From Lactarius indigo (lineage: Eukaryota > Basidiomycota > Agaricomycetes > Russulales > Russulaceae): a stretch of DNA of 64,000 nucleotides. Below are positions 11,235-23,000 of this stretch, piece after piece. The position numbers were made by a program, and so were the translations under genes. A model generated the notes under the pieces. That model saw only the letters and a program-made list of their open reading frames with translations. It did not search any database and was not told the DNA's origin. Location: positions 1 to 64,000 of the forward strand of contig JAFKAC010000151.1 in NCBI GenBank assembly GCA_025766275.1, read 5' to 3'. Each line of letters opens with the position of its first letter. Within the stretch, counting starts at the first letter, position 1.

Positions 11235-12531
11235 ATGACGACCCGGAAACACAGCAAAAACAATACAGCACCCTCGATATTCTCATACGCAGAGCGCAAG
11301 AAGCTTGATCATGGGATGAGAGGGGTGCGTCTGTTTACGTTTTCGTTCATCTTACTCCAATGGTCATCCGTTCGGCAGCAACATCTTGGTGATGAGTCCA
11401 TGCGAAGATTCGATGCGTCTGCCTTCAAGTTGTGTCTGCAGCGAGCAAGAAACCCAGTAGCCTGCCAGGAAGGGCACCTCTTCTATAAACAATGTGCTTA
11501 CACAGATCTCTGTGAGTTCATGACCGCGTAACTCGATTTCGAGATGTCAAACTCGTTCAGTGACAGAAGAAGGATATAGAGCGACAGAAGGAACGGTTGG
11601 ACGCATTAAAGAAGGTAGCGGAGCAAGAAAGGGCGAATGCCAAGGATGCTGCAAGAGGGCGTGTATTAGCAGAGTTTGAGAAAGAGCAACTGGGGCTTGC
11701 CGCCGTCGCGTTGGTCACGACATCTGGGACCGATGCTCCAGGTAATTGCGTTATTCTCGAACGACCGAGTATAATTTACTTATCACACGGCATGGAACCA
11801 AGCAAAAAATCGCATTCGACTCCACTGCGGGGGGAAAATTGGCCCAAGAAGCCGAACGGGCAGCACTGCGTCAAATCGAGCGCGAACAAGCCGCGGCCTT
11901 ACGCAGCAAGCTTCCCGATTTTTGGTTGTCCTCGTTGACACCGACTTACTCATCAAATGAGCCGCCTCCTTCACTCTCAGACGTCAAGTTAGAACGACCT
12001 GCCGTGGTGGTAATCCACCACATCCCATCGCGTAAGCCTTCAACTCGATACATCGCCCTCTTCTTATACTCCTGTGCAGGCTGAAGAACTCGATTGCCGT
12101 CAACTCTACTTGGCAACCCCAGTTTTCTAGATCGCAGCCGACGGACCCAACACTTGTAAACGGTGGTTCTCCAGGGCAAAAGGATGAGGATCGGGATGCG
12201 ATGTGCCTTTCATGTAAGGAGGAACTCTCTAATAGTATGCGAATATATGGTAAGTCACCAAGCTCTGTTGACGCCTCTTACGTTAATTGGGACCGTCAGT
12301 ACTGAATTCGTGTTCTCATGTAACGTGCAAAACGTGCACCGACACGCTTGTGCGGTCAACGAACCAGTGCGTTGTGTCGACAAGTAACTAGCAGCAAGCG
12401 ATATCCTCGAACTCAAGTGTGAAGGTGGGTCATTATCGCCAACCCAATGTCGCACTTTCTCAGTAATCTCAAGGCACGCTGGCGGAGGGATGGCCGAGAC
12501 TTGGAAAAAGGGTGTCGCTTTTCAGGGGTAG
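11235..12531 (+). pseudogene. NOSIP-like U-box/RING protein, decayed copy
   Basis: A full-length but broken copy of the NOSIP gene at 16,321-17,627. All parts are recognisable in order: the N-terminal KHSKNNTAPSIFSYAERKKL exon, the RRFDA..CLQRAR exon, the long coiled-coil exon, the ALRSKLPDFWLSSLTPTYSS exon, and the C-terminal zinc-binding exon. Damage: in exon 2 a metal-ligand cysteine is replaced (DACAL becomes DASAFKL, with two extra residues) and the HLFCKEC motif has become HLFYKQC. A two-base deletion follows the exon 3 acceptor (TGACAGAAG instead of TGACACAGAAG), and one base is missing near the stretch coding for DVKVQTTCRG. These frameshifts separate the domains, so a working ubiquitin ligase is unlikely. 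It arose with the DUF6534 array duplication. Confidence 0.85.
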
Positions 12532-13876
12532 AGGGTAACCCGTTAGCGTCTCTTTGGATCAGAAAGCCCGAGGGCGGGGTTGAATGTCACGGTGTTGTAA
12601 GCCCACAGTCGATGACGGGGCAGCAACGCTCGCCCACACCCGGCCCCATCTGTCCCACTCATTCCTGTATCCCTGTGCCTAGGGGTGTCTTGATCCACAG
12701 TTTCATTGGCGACGCAACCACTCGCCTTATGTGCAGGTGGGCCTTCATCAACAGCAGTAGCGTGTTGTGTGGCTAATGGATACTCTGGGAATGGACTCGA
12801 CAGAAATCCTGGTGGACGTGCCTTGGGATATTGGGTGTGAATCCATGACCGAAAGGGTGCGGTGCTGAGCCAAGCACCCTATGGGGAGCGGTGCCAGACT
12901 GGCGGATATGCTGGATGGTAGAACATTGCACCAAATGGATACACGTAGGTTGGTAGTGCATTCATGGCCAAACTGTTCTGACCACTGGTCGGATTAGGAG
13001 GGTCTGCTACTAATGCGGGAGTCTGAGGTTGGCAATGGCCTGTAGGTGGTGGTAGTCACAGTGGCAGTACAGGCATTACTTCAGGTTGAGGCAGGTGGCT
13101 GGATACATGGTGACCTGCGTGCTTGTGTACACGGGCCCGGGGTAGCAGCTGGACTACCTGCTGATTGTCGTACTATGTGATATAATATCAAGTATAAACA
13201 ACGGTGCAATAGTTGGTGGTATTCTCCCCCAACAGTCCAGTAGGTTCTATGGACCTCAGGACTATTCATACACATTTAGTACTGACCAATTTGAGACTGC
13301 GTTGAGGCCTTTAGTTACTCCTCGTTACGAACCTGGCGGGAAACGGGTGGTGCGCTCATTGGACAGACGAGCCAGATTGTGTTTCACACCATTTGCATGC
13401 ACGGATCCGTCGCTGAAGCGCTGAAACCTCGATAACCCCCTCTCAGTCGACCAAACCAAAACAGTCAACATAAATAAGAAGTTGGCATCGATGAGACAAA
13501 CTACGGAACATGGCGGGCCCGCAGAGGCTTTAAGTACTCATTCGGGTTAACTTTGGTGGACTATTCGAGTATCCACCATTGATTTGGGGCATTCCCAGAA
13601 GGCGCAGGCACACGATAGACTGTAAAAATAGAGATCACGCAAGTATTAAGAAAACTTGAGGGCCTAGTCCCGAAGTAGGCACAGCTACTGTTCATATTCG
13701 AGGACGAAATTCTTGGGGACATAGGGCGTTTAAAGTCTACGTAGATTACAGTGAAATATGCTACGCTCAATGTGAATATCCACGCAATCAACGACACGGG
13801 GCTCGACTGGCCGGTCTCTGCTGCCGGTGCAGTGAAGGATCACTGCAAAGGTAGCTCAGTCCAAGTCCAACCCGCA
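12532..13876. other. Array spacer between NOSIP pseudogene and DUF6534 copy 5
   Basis: 12.6-13.3 kb contains minus-strand stretches rich in Pro, Tyr and His, but no frame longer than about 65 codons and no family match that I recognise. 13.32-13.6 kb matches 1.19-1.48 kb, and 13.74-13.88 kb matches 5.73-5.86 kb, so these are parts of the duplicated unit lying 3' of each DUF6534 gene. No gene is called. Confidence 0.45.
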
Positions 13877-15706
13877 TTACAGCGGCCACACCGACATCTC
13901 ATCACAATCCATATACCTCCTCCTTTCGGCCATGAGGATGGAGCGACGTGCCCACCGTCCACTCAAGATCTTCGGGACAATGCTGAGGCTGAATGGAACC
14001 GAGCCCGGGCCGTTCAGAAACACGGGGGTCGAAGAGTAAATGTGACAGGAAATTGCACATACCAGGGACCAGTCAGTGCTAGTGTCATCGCCTCTGCTAT
14101 TATCCAGGTCCACTGGCTGGGGAATGATGGAGCGGGAGAAAACATCAATCTCACCCTTTAGAGCTCGCGGCGGTGGTTCAGGTGTCGCGAAACGGAGTGA
14201 TGTTTCTGTGATGGCCCGAGCCCTGTCGAGGACCGGGGGGCATGCGCTATCTTCGTATTCGGGTGATTGGTGGTCACGCAAGTAGATGCGATTGTTGAGG
14301 CTCACTAAGAGGGTGTTGGAGCACCTGAAATGTCTGTCAGCCTTCTGGGTCTCGCGTAGTGTAAATTATGTCACTCACACTTTCCCCAAAATATCGATTC
14401 TTTTTTTGTTTTCCACATTAGCTGGAAAAGCACGCAGCGATGGTCCAAAAGAACATACGGGTATACGTAGTACAGCTCGTTCTGCAGACGAGGCGATAGG
14501 GTCAAAAGATGAATCGTGAGGTATCTCGGTCTGACTTACGGGGGAGGTAACATAAAGCACAAGGATTGTAATAGCTAAGGTTGCTAAACTAGAAGTTAGA
14601 TGCGCAATCATGTGGAGTTTCCGAGAGAAGGTAGTACCAGTCAAGGCGTTTGTCTCAACGGTAAGCCGTACCACACGAATTAACACGAAGCTGGAGAAGT
14701 TGCCACTTGTCCTCCTTAACTGCCCAAAATATCTCGGTCGATGTAGTAAAGGACGTAATAATGTGATGGCATACTAGCAACGTCATCGCCACCACGATCT
14801 GAATGTCCGCCAGGGCACTCGGTATTGCCCATAACTAACGCAAAAAAGTATGAGGTGGTATGGCCAATTAACCAAAACAAGTGTGCGTACGTATATTGCT
14901 GCCTTAGGAGTTACATACTTCCCAAACATGATTGGCTAAGCGCTGTGTGAGAAAGACGATTTGGTAAATGTGTGTACAATACCGACTTTGATACTCGCCC
15001 ATATCCCCCCGGCGAATTGAGTCACCGCGGCCTGTGTCCAGGAAAATATCAGAGGCCTGAAGAATGCTGGGACAGTGAGGTATACGTACGACAGCGATGG
15101 TCCAACAGATCCACGACGACCGTGAGTTCAGCACCCAAATTCGATAACAGAAGTATCCTTGAACGATGAACGAAATGATTGTGTTAAAGAGAGGAAAGTC
15201 TATGGGAGTGAAATGGGAATGCTGGAGGCGTTCCACGTTGCCGAATCCGGCAACAAACCAATGATAGATATCGGCTCCAGTCAGCGCAGTTTGAACGGTC
15301 TCCAACAAGAAGACGAAATAAGCTGCTCAAAGTTGACCCTGGTGTCACAGAGCTTCCAAGTAATGTCGAAGACCGACCTAGAAATTTTACGGATCGTCTG
15401 TCTATTTGAAAATTGTAGCTGTATACGTCTAAACGCAGATGAGAGGAATAAACCAAATTTCGAGGGATACGCCACGCACAAATCTGGACACAGAGGACGC
15501 CGTAGAGCGCCCAGTTGAATACGGGGCCGAAGAGCTGCGGGAATTGTTCAGGATATCAATTGTGCTGACAGAAGAACAGCAGCCAAACGCACAAGAGGGG
15601 CAGCTCTGGTAGTGTGAAAGATCAGCGGACGAGGGAAACCGCTACTGTAGCATAACCGAACTCACAGTTTGATGACATCCGGGGAAGCGACTGAGGACTC
15701 AGCCAT
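13877..15706 (-). CDS. DUF6534 membrane protein, copy 5 (intact)
   Basis: A second apparently complete DUF6534 gene. It starts at 15706 with MAESSVASPDVIKL and has the same 12 introns in the same phases as copy 4. Segments in order: FGPVFNWALYGVLCVQI, YSYNFQIDRR, LLETVQTALTGADIYHWF, FIVQGYFCYRIWVLNSRSS, AAVTQFAGGIWASIK, LWAIPSALADIQIVVAMTLL, LRRTSGNFSSFVLIRVVRLT, ATLAITILVLYVTSP, and SNTLLVSLNNRIYLRDHQSP. The tyrosine usually found just before SNTLL is a cysteine here. Six or seven hydrophobic helices are expected. The C-terminal end (13877) is the first stop in the last frame and may be altered by a terminal intron. The gene is head-to-head with the intact NOSIP gene, 614 bases away, which probably represents the ancestral arrangement. 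Function not established. Confidence 0.85.
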
Positions 15707-16320
15707 TGACGTTGTAGATGTCGAGAAGTGTATGAGACTAGAGCTAGAGCCACGGAAAGTGGGGACTGCGAGGTTGCGGGCCACAAGAAGGGCTTTTATA
15801 AGGAGATCTGTTTCGGATTATGAGTACGAGTGAGATCAAGGCGCCAGTAATCAGTAATCAAGGATGAGGCACAATCAGCAAATTGGATGACTGGAGCGCC
15901 GCGAGTGGGTCAACACCAAAAGATGGCACGAGTCCCGACGAGGTTTCGGAAATACTGTACTTACGTATGATTTGTTGCAGGTTGGTGCCAATATGAAGTG
16001 AATGAATGGTTGTTGGTGCATCGTTGAAGCTTCGACGCCACCGAATACACCACAATTACTGTATAAGTAATACTGCCAGTCACAACGGCGGCATAGCGGG
16101 GGTGATCGTTACTACTTGGACTGCGCTGAAATGTTGATGCGTGCTACACCAAGAGTGATATACGAGGACTACAGGCTGAGTGATCACCCGGCGATGCACC
16201 AGTCAATGGGAGACGGAGCACTGACGGAGTCTTGGTCATCGCCACGTGAATACCCGGGCCGCGCTCCGGAGGGACGGTGTCGTTGTTGGCGGTTGGCGGC
16301 TACTCGTACCATCACATATA
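15707..16320. other. Divergent intergenic region, DUF6534 copy 5 / NOSIP
   Basis: Shared upstream region of the two intact head-to-head genes. It contains the copy 5 TATA box and sequence matching 10.65-11.2 kb. No coding feature is seen. Confidence 0.5.
15795..15800 (-). promoter_or_regulatory. TATA box of DUF6534 copy 5
   Basis: TATAAA on the minus strand, about 90 bases upstream of the copy 5 ATG, in the GGCTTTTATAAGG context. Confidence 0.55.
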
Positions 16321-17627
16321 ATGACGAAACACAGCAAAAACAATACAGCATCCTCGATATTCTCATACGCAGAGCGCAAGAAGCTTGATTATGGGACAAG
16401 AGGGGTGCGTCTGTTCCCAGTTCCGTTCACCTTATTCCAATGATTATCGATTCGGCAGCAACGTCTCGGTAATGAGTCCATGCGAAGATTCGATGCGTGT
16501 GCATTGTGTCTACAGCGGGCAAGAGATCCAGTGGCCTGCCAGGAAGGGCACCTCTTCTGTAAAGAATGTGCTTACACAGATCTCTGTGAGTTCATGACCG
16601 CATAACTTAATTTCGAGATGTCAAACTCGTTCAGTGACACAGAAGAAGGATATAAAGCGACAGAAGGAACGATTGGATGCATTAAAGAAGGAAGCGGAAC
16701 AAGAAAAGGCCAAGGCCAAGGGGGCTGCAAGAGAGCGTGTGTTAGCGGAGTTCGAGAAAGGGCAACTAGGGCTTGCTGCTGTTGCATCAGTTACAACATC
16801 TGGGACCGATGCTCCAGGTAATCGGTTCACCTTGTTATTCTCGAACGGCCGAGTATAATTTACCTTTTACAGGGCGTGGAACCAAGCGAAAATTCGCATT
16901 CGATTCCACTGCGGCGGAAAAGTTGGCCCAAGAAGCCGAAGAGGCAGCACTGCGTCAAATTGAACGTGAGCAGGCTGCCGCCTTACGCAGCAAGCTGCCC
17001 GATTTCTGGTTGCCCTCGTTGACACCGACTTACTCATCAAGTGGGCTGCCTACTTCACTCTCGGACGTCAAGGTGCAAACGACCTGCCGTGGTGGTAATC
17101 CACCACATCCCATCGCGTAAGCCTTAATCACGATACACCGCTCTTTTCTGATGCTCTTTGCAGGTTGAAGAACTTGATTGCCGTCAACTTCACTTGGCAA
17201 CCGCAGTCTTCTAGATCGCAGTCGACGGACTTAACGCCAGTAAACGGTAGCGCACCAGAACAAAAGGACGAGGAGCGGGATGCTATGTGTCCTTCTTGTA
17301 AGAAGGGACTCTCGAACAGTGTGCGAATATACGGTAAGCTGCCAAGCTCTGTCGACGCACACCTTTTACGCTGATTGGATCCGTTAGTGCTAAAATCGTG
17401 CTCTCATGTAACGTGTAAAACGTGCACCGACACGCTTGTGCGGCCGGCGAACCAGTGCGTTGTGTGCGACAAGGAGCTAGCAGCGAGCGATATCCTCGAG
17501 CTCAAGCGAGAAGGTGGGTGCTTGTTTCCGACCCGATGTCACACCTTCTCAACAATTCCAAGGCACGGGTTACGCTGGTGGAGGGATGTCCGAGACTAGG
17601 AAAAAGGGAGTTGCGTTTCAAGGGTAG
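16321..17627 (+). CDS. NOSIP: NOSIP-family U-box/RING E3 ubiquitin ligase (intact)
   Basis: NOSIP-family proteins are E3 ligase-like splicing-associated factors, mostly nuclear, with a split zinc/U-box fold. The gene reads through seven exons with all introns in phase. Exon 1 codes for MTKHSKNNTASSIFSYAERK, the family N-terminal signature. Exon 2 codes for RRFDACALCLQRARDPVAC and HLFCKECAYTDL (the first half of the split domain). Next come a charged coiled coil (QKKDIKRQKERLDALKKEAE), the KLPDFWLPSLTPTY segment, TTCRGGNPPHPIALKNLI, then CPSCKKGLSNSVRIY, LKSCSHVTCKTCTDTLV and QCVVCDKELAASDILEL (the C-terminal zinc site). The protein ends GYAGGGMSETRKKGVAFQG, with the stop at 17,625-17,627. Length is about 320 residues, as expected for the family. 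This is the only undamaged copy of four NOSIP traces in the window. Confidence 0.93.
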
Positions 17628-17948
17628 ACGTGTAATGTCTGTAATGCTGTTATCTTCGGGTCGATTGCAAGTATCACCACGCGTTCACCACGCTGCTCAG
17701 GGTCAGAAACCCACGAGGACGAGGACGACTATTGTATCGTTAAGGAATGTGTTCTCGTACGCGTCGGTAGCGATAGAATTGGTTGGTATTACGTGTCTCG
17801 CTAAGCGTTGCCAAGTCGAGTGAGTCCAAATGGCGATACCTGATAAGATAAGACAGGCAACCGAGTTAGTCCGTCTGCGTCCAAAGCGTTCTGTTCTCCA
17901 CTCTCTCTCTTCAGCACTTTCAGTACTCCAGTAACCATATCAACACAG
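17628..17948. other. Intergenic region upstream of the tail-anchored protein gene
   Basis: No gene seen. The last 60 bases are pyrimidine-rich (CTCTCTCTTCAGC), as is common just upstream of fungal start codons. Confidence 0.4.
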
Positions 17949-19382
17949 ATGGAACTCGCCTCCAGTCTGGGCAGTGCTAGCGTCTATACCGTCCGTGAAG
18001 CCTACCTACCCGCCCTCGACATTTCCGCCCGCGTTTCTCAGCCCTCATCTCCGCGCTCCAGCGCTCTTCCCAGCCCCCCCGGTAGCCCCGACTCCATTTC
18101 ATCCTTTCCATCTCTCTCATCATCATTTTTCTTCTCATCCGCCGCCGCCAGTCCACCATACGCACACGCCCACATAGAGCAAGATCGCGAACTCACTCAG
18201 GGGCTCATCATCCCATCGCTCGCCTTACCCGCTGCGCTTCGTCAGCCAACGCCGTACGGCAAGACCCTCGGCGACGTTCGTTTACTCGCCCTTGGCAGCG
18301 CTGATCCTGCTGCCTCTCCTATTGTGGGCATTCTTCTCGAAGGGAACGAGGACGTAGTCGACGTGGGACCGTCCGAAGTTACGAATCATGGGCTCGTGAT
18401 CCGAGCTTCTACAGACTGGATTGAGCATAACGATGCGCACGGGCTGGAGAAGTTCGAACCGACCCGCAACGTGGAGATACTTGACGTTTCGAAACTTGCC
18501 TCAATCGGCGAGGTGCGTTGTGGAATTATCGTGTAATTCTGCATCTAATTACTTTCCATGGCCGTCGGTAAACAGACCGATAACGCCATCGCAAGTATTC
18601 TATCCATCATTCACGAACCCTTTCAAGACATCCTGCAAGTCATAGATCATACGTGTCCGCCGTCCACGTTGCTGTCCAACCTGGTTTCCTCACCAACATC
18701 TCCTCTTTATACTGCACTGGTCGTGTTTTCCCCATGTGCGTGTCTCGCATCCACGACGCCGACACAAACTTACCTTGTTTTTCCAGCCCTTTCACAAAGA
18801 GATCGCGCCATTATTAACGGACTCGGTGCTCACATACCTGTCATCCTACTCCCAGCAGGGCCACGTAGTCTACACTTACCAGTCTCCGCCTTCCGCCCCT
18901 CATCCACCCACGCGCTACGCGCCGGGATATTCCACTCACCAGAAACCCTCAATCTCCTCCGCGGCGAAGCAGCCGAGCGCTTCCTCCGTTGGCGCGAGAT
19001 CGAGCGCGCCGTGCGCAGCGTGCGCGAATCGCGGACGGACGCGCGTTCCCAGAACTGCGTGGCCTGGGACAAAGCCACGTGGGAGACAGAGTGGGACGCG
19101 ACGCTGTCACGCGATGTCGCGCGGCGGCTGCGGGAGGGCACGATCACGGCCGGTTCCAGTGGCTACGTTCCTGCCACCAGAAGCATGCCCTGCGCTCCTC
19201 CGACGGTGGTCCTCGATCCATTCCACATCCCTTCTCTCGTCATGTTCTCTCTCTCTTTATTCGCACCTTTGAAAGATAGCATTTCCCAGATGAGCTTGTC
19301 CGGCCGGCGTCTGGGCATCGTATTAGTGGGTACGCTTTGTGCTGGGGTCGGGGTCGGACTTGCGCTGCGCGCTAGCTGTTGA
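17949..19382 (+). CDS. Tail-anchored protein of unknown function
   Basis: Not recognised by name. Exon 1 is 17,949-18,512, followed by an intron 18,513-18,575 with a CTAAT branch-like motif. Exon 2 starts at 18,576 and the stop is at 19,380-19,382. A possible second intron (18,736-18,786, GTGCGT..CCAG, 51 bases) is a multiple of three, so either splice form keeps the frame. The protein is about 440-460 residues. Residues 30-70 are Ser/Pro-rich and disordered. The middle carries an alternating hydrophobic pattern (AIINGLGAHIPVILLPAG) that could be a nucleotide-hydrolase-like fold, but no P-loop is visible. A charged helix (RFLRWREIERAVRSVRES) follows. The last about 25 residues (RLGIVLVGTLCAGVGVGLAL then RASC) look like a single C-terminal membrane anchor with a short polar tail, which suggests an ER or mitochondrial outer membrane tail-anchored protein. 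Confidence 0.75.
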
Positions 19383-19641
19383 TGGACTAGTTGTTGTATG
19401 TATGTACAATCTCTGGTGGTGTATCTGCATGCGGAATGAGTGGTGTCCACATTCAGACCAGACGTCCCTGCTGGTATGGCAGCTCCGCAGTCGGAGCCTC
19501 GGAGGTGCTAAATGAACGAACTGAGGTGAGTGGGAGTAAGGATCAATGGAACCAGTTCTAAAAGGAATGGGGCTCCAAATGTTCGGTCAGACTCGGGGAT
19601 TGAGGATAGTAGGTGGATCTAGATTGGACTCTGTAGTACGT

Positions 19642-19677
19642 AGTACACCACTGGGAAAGCAAACTGTCCTGAGGTTA
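19642..19677 (+). repeat. Left terminal inverted repeat of the CACTA-like element
   Basis: Matches the reverse complement of 26,922-26,957 at about 31 of 36 positions. Contains CCTGAGG (19,668-19,674), the complement of the CCTCAGG motif that recurs at the right end. Confidence 0.85.
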
Positions 19678-20077
19678 ACCGTGACAAAATGAGACTTAGG
19701 ATTGTGATATGCCCTGAAACACGGCACAGTGATCATAAATAATTGGGTTTAATTCAGTGAGAGATCCGGTGCGACATCGGGTAGTGCCTCCGGACCAACC
19801 GTATATTGTACCGATTTTTTGCCGATTTCTGCCGTCAGCTAGTGGTGATGTGACAACCGGCTCGGTCTTCGTATCGTTATCAGGTTGTGTTGGCCAACGT
19901 CCTGAGGACAGTTTGGGCGCCATCCGGTGTTTATCGATCCCACTGTCTTCTGTGCCACGTCAAACGATGCCGAGGATTTGCTGCCTCTTCACCGATAAAT
20001 AGTGAGCTGAATGAACAGAGTACTTCCATAGTCCAACCTTGGTGTCAAGCCGTCACAATTATACTCGACTGTTGCTG

Positions 20078-23000
20078 ATGTCCGCTGCACCAAGGCAAGA
20101 CCCTCCTCGGGCTCAATTACCAGGAGACTGTGTGTGACCCCAGCAATCGGACTCGGCTAATCTGCGTGCTAACCTCATTCTCCAGGTTGGCAGTCGGTAT
20201 CACCGGGCAATTGGACTTGCACGATTTGCAGGGATAATGTCATACACCGTGAACGCCATTTGAGCCGTCACATTACCAGCTCTAGACACAAGTCGTCTGT
20301 GGAATTCATCTCTTATCAGTGGTCCCTACCACAATCGACCGATGATGCTGGATCCGACCCCACCCTCACACAGGGCCCTGCTAGTACTCCGAGCAATGCA
20401 TTCCTCGATCCCGCTGATGACCTTCTAAGTATATTTGATATCTCCACAGAGGTGCGTGTAATCATAACTTAAGCTTGTGCGAATAGTATCGGGTGACGAT
20501 CTTGACATACATAGCCCGAACAAGGGTTTGAGCCCCTTCCCACTGCTCTCATTGAGAGTGATGGTGATTCCGATGATGCGTTTGTGGACGCGTTTGACTT
20601 TGATGCAGAGGACGAACTTCCTGGTCAGTCACAAAGCTGACGCACAAATAACTCACAATATTTACATCACAGAGCCAGATAACGGTCCTCTTGGAGATTT
20701 GATGCACGCGCCAAGTGCTGCCTCAGACGAGTGGTACCCATGGCATAGCAAAGTAGTAAGTCTTCTTGTGAATCGTGTCCGAGTCGATGGCCATTGAAAT
20801 ATATTACGCTAGGCAGCCACACTTGACATCATTACGAATACCCCTCGCTCCGTGTTCTCGAGGCGACAAGTAGACACGATGCTTTCCTTCCTTAGGATAA
20901 ATGGTCTATCAAATGTCCCGTCAGCAAAAACCATCCGCGCTCAGAACACTGTGCTGCATGATATGTGTGGTGTTCGTACCTTCCAATATATTGGTGCGCA
21001 CGGACATCACTTTTTCGTCAACTCTATTGCAGATATTATATCTCAGGTAAAATTTCTTTTATCTTTGCATGCGTTTCCTTACTCAGTAACTATGTATAGG
21101 AAATGGCAAACCCCCTAGTCCGCCCACATCTCCACTTTTACCCCGAGGATGCTGGCAAAATGGTTAGTGAATATTGGCACGGACGGCACTGGCACGACAA
21201 TGCTGATCCAGCTGTCGTCACACCTATGGCGGTAATCGATGGCCTGCATTTCTTTGTGCACGAGCCGTGTTTTCTTGCCAACGGTCGTGCTATCATGCCG
21301 TACCGTTGGTTCTTACGTGGTGACTCGATCTTGGCGAAGGTGTGGCCACTGTGTGCTGTTGGCCAGGGTGACAGGTCTGGGTGGGTAGTGGAAGAGTACA
21401 CGACAATCGTCGTACCACAAGATGAGTTCCTGATCCTGTTTAACACCTGGGATTCCAGTCAATTCGCAAGTGGGCTACCCAGTGCAAGGTCCATTGTTGG
21501 TACGTTTGCGTGAGTCGCTTCATCCCGGGAATACTCAATGTCACATAGGTTCTATTCTACGGCCAGACGGTGAGGTTGTACCATGGTCAAGGACCCAACC
21601 GTCAGTTGGGAATCGTTGGCGTGTCCGTGCTAGTGGCGCATTTGTATATTGTTTCCCCATTTGGCTGTATTGCGACAATGTCTCCGGTAATCAATCCAAA
21701 AAATGGAACAAGCATTATTCGTTTTTGTTTTCTCCGGCTGGCCTCCCACATGCTCACTTTCAGAAAGAATATAATGTCCATTTCCTTTGCACGTCCAACC
21801 TCGCATCACCGCTTGAGATGATGGATCGTATTGTGGAGCAACTCGAGTCCGTGTATTCATTGTTCTTCCGCTTACATATTAACGTTACGGGGTTTCAGGG
21901 CCGCATGGGATGAGGGGATCTGGGCATGGGATTGCGTCCACGAAGCCCGTGTTCTTATCATACCATTCGTTTCTGCCCTCCTTGGCGACAATCCTATGAA
22001 AAGTGAATTCGCTTGCCACATCGGACAAATGGGCAAGTTCTTTTGCCACATGTGTGATGTCAAAGGCTTCGATGCCCCACCCAGTGGGTCGTGCGTACCA
22101 GTGAATCCAACAACATCCCATGATGGGAACCATGCCACTAGCGATTTACCCGGCACTAGCGACGGTGAATCATCTGCCGGTGGCTCTCTGTCAGGTTCTC
22201 ATGGGCGAAAGAAGGGCGATGAGTCGATGCAAGATATGGTGGAGCGCATAACTTGTTTTATCAATGTTCGTACCACACCACCCTCCAACGTTCGTGCAGA
22301 GTTGACTTACATTCAGATCGGTAACCCACGGACAAGAGACGAAACTATCCGAGAGCTAGAAGCCATGGCCGGCGAAGCAGGGCAGGTCGGAAATCTCACC
22401 AAGATCAGGGCTCACCGGATGACCACCGGCATCAAGGACACTTTTTTTGAAGTGTATCTTGATCGCATGTATCTTTTGTACAAGGACAGAGGCTCTAGGG
22501 GCGAGAAGCAGCTCGCCCTCGATCTTTTCAGGGCTACACTTCCAGCAAATATCTTAAGTCCCGTTTGGCAAATCCGTGGTGAGTCTTCACAATTTTTGGC
22601 TACGCGCGTCACACTTCCCTTCCCTTTGCGCTAGGTCTTGATCCCCACGCGGACACACCGGTGGAGATTCTTCATACGGTGCTCCTGGGTTTTGTCAAGT
22701 ACCTCTGGCGGGATGTTGTTCACAACCAGCTTGGCACCAATGTCCAGAAGAAGGGCACCCTCAGGACGCGGCTCGACTCCCTTGACATCTCTGGGCTGCA
22801 GCTTCCTGGTGCCAAACATCTCACTGGAAACATGCTGGTCCAATATGCAGGATCTTTGACTGGTTGAGACTTCCGTATCATTGCTCAGGTTGCCCCGTTT
22901 GTACTGTACGACTTAGTGCCCGATGTGTGCTTTGATGTGTGGGTCTCTCTCAGCAATTTGATTCCGATCGTCTGGCAAGCCAAAATTCCCAATATTGATG

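Noticed and set aside
13100..13260. Considered as a CRISPR array or simple satellite
   Set aside because: No regular repeat-spacer structure, and the genome is eukaryotic.
17977..18165. Minus-strand open frame rich in Arg and Met opposite the tail-anchored protein gene
   Set aside because: Antisense shadow of the Ser/Pro-rich region of the plus-strand gene; composition is a by-product of its codon use.
18830..19147. Long antisense frame in a GC-rich exon
   Set aside because: Antisense of the tail-anchored protein gene, with no family features of its own.
19640..19662. Possible 3-base target duplication flanking the CACTA-like element
   Set aside because: Trimers next to the inverted repeats do not match for any choice of repeat end that I tried, so no duplication is claimed.
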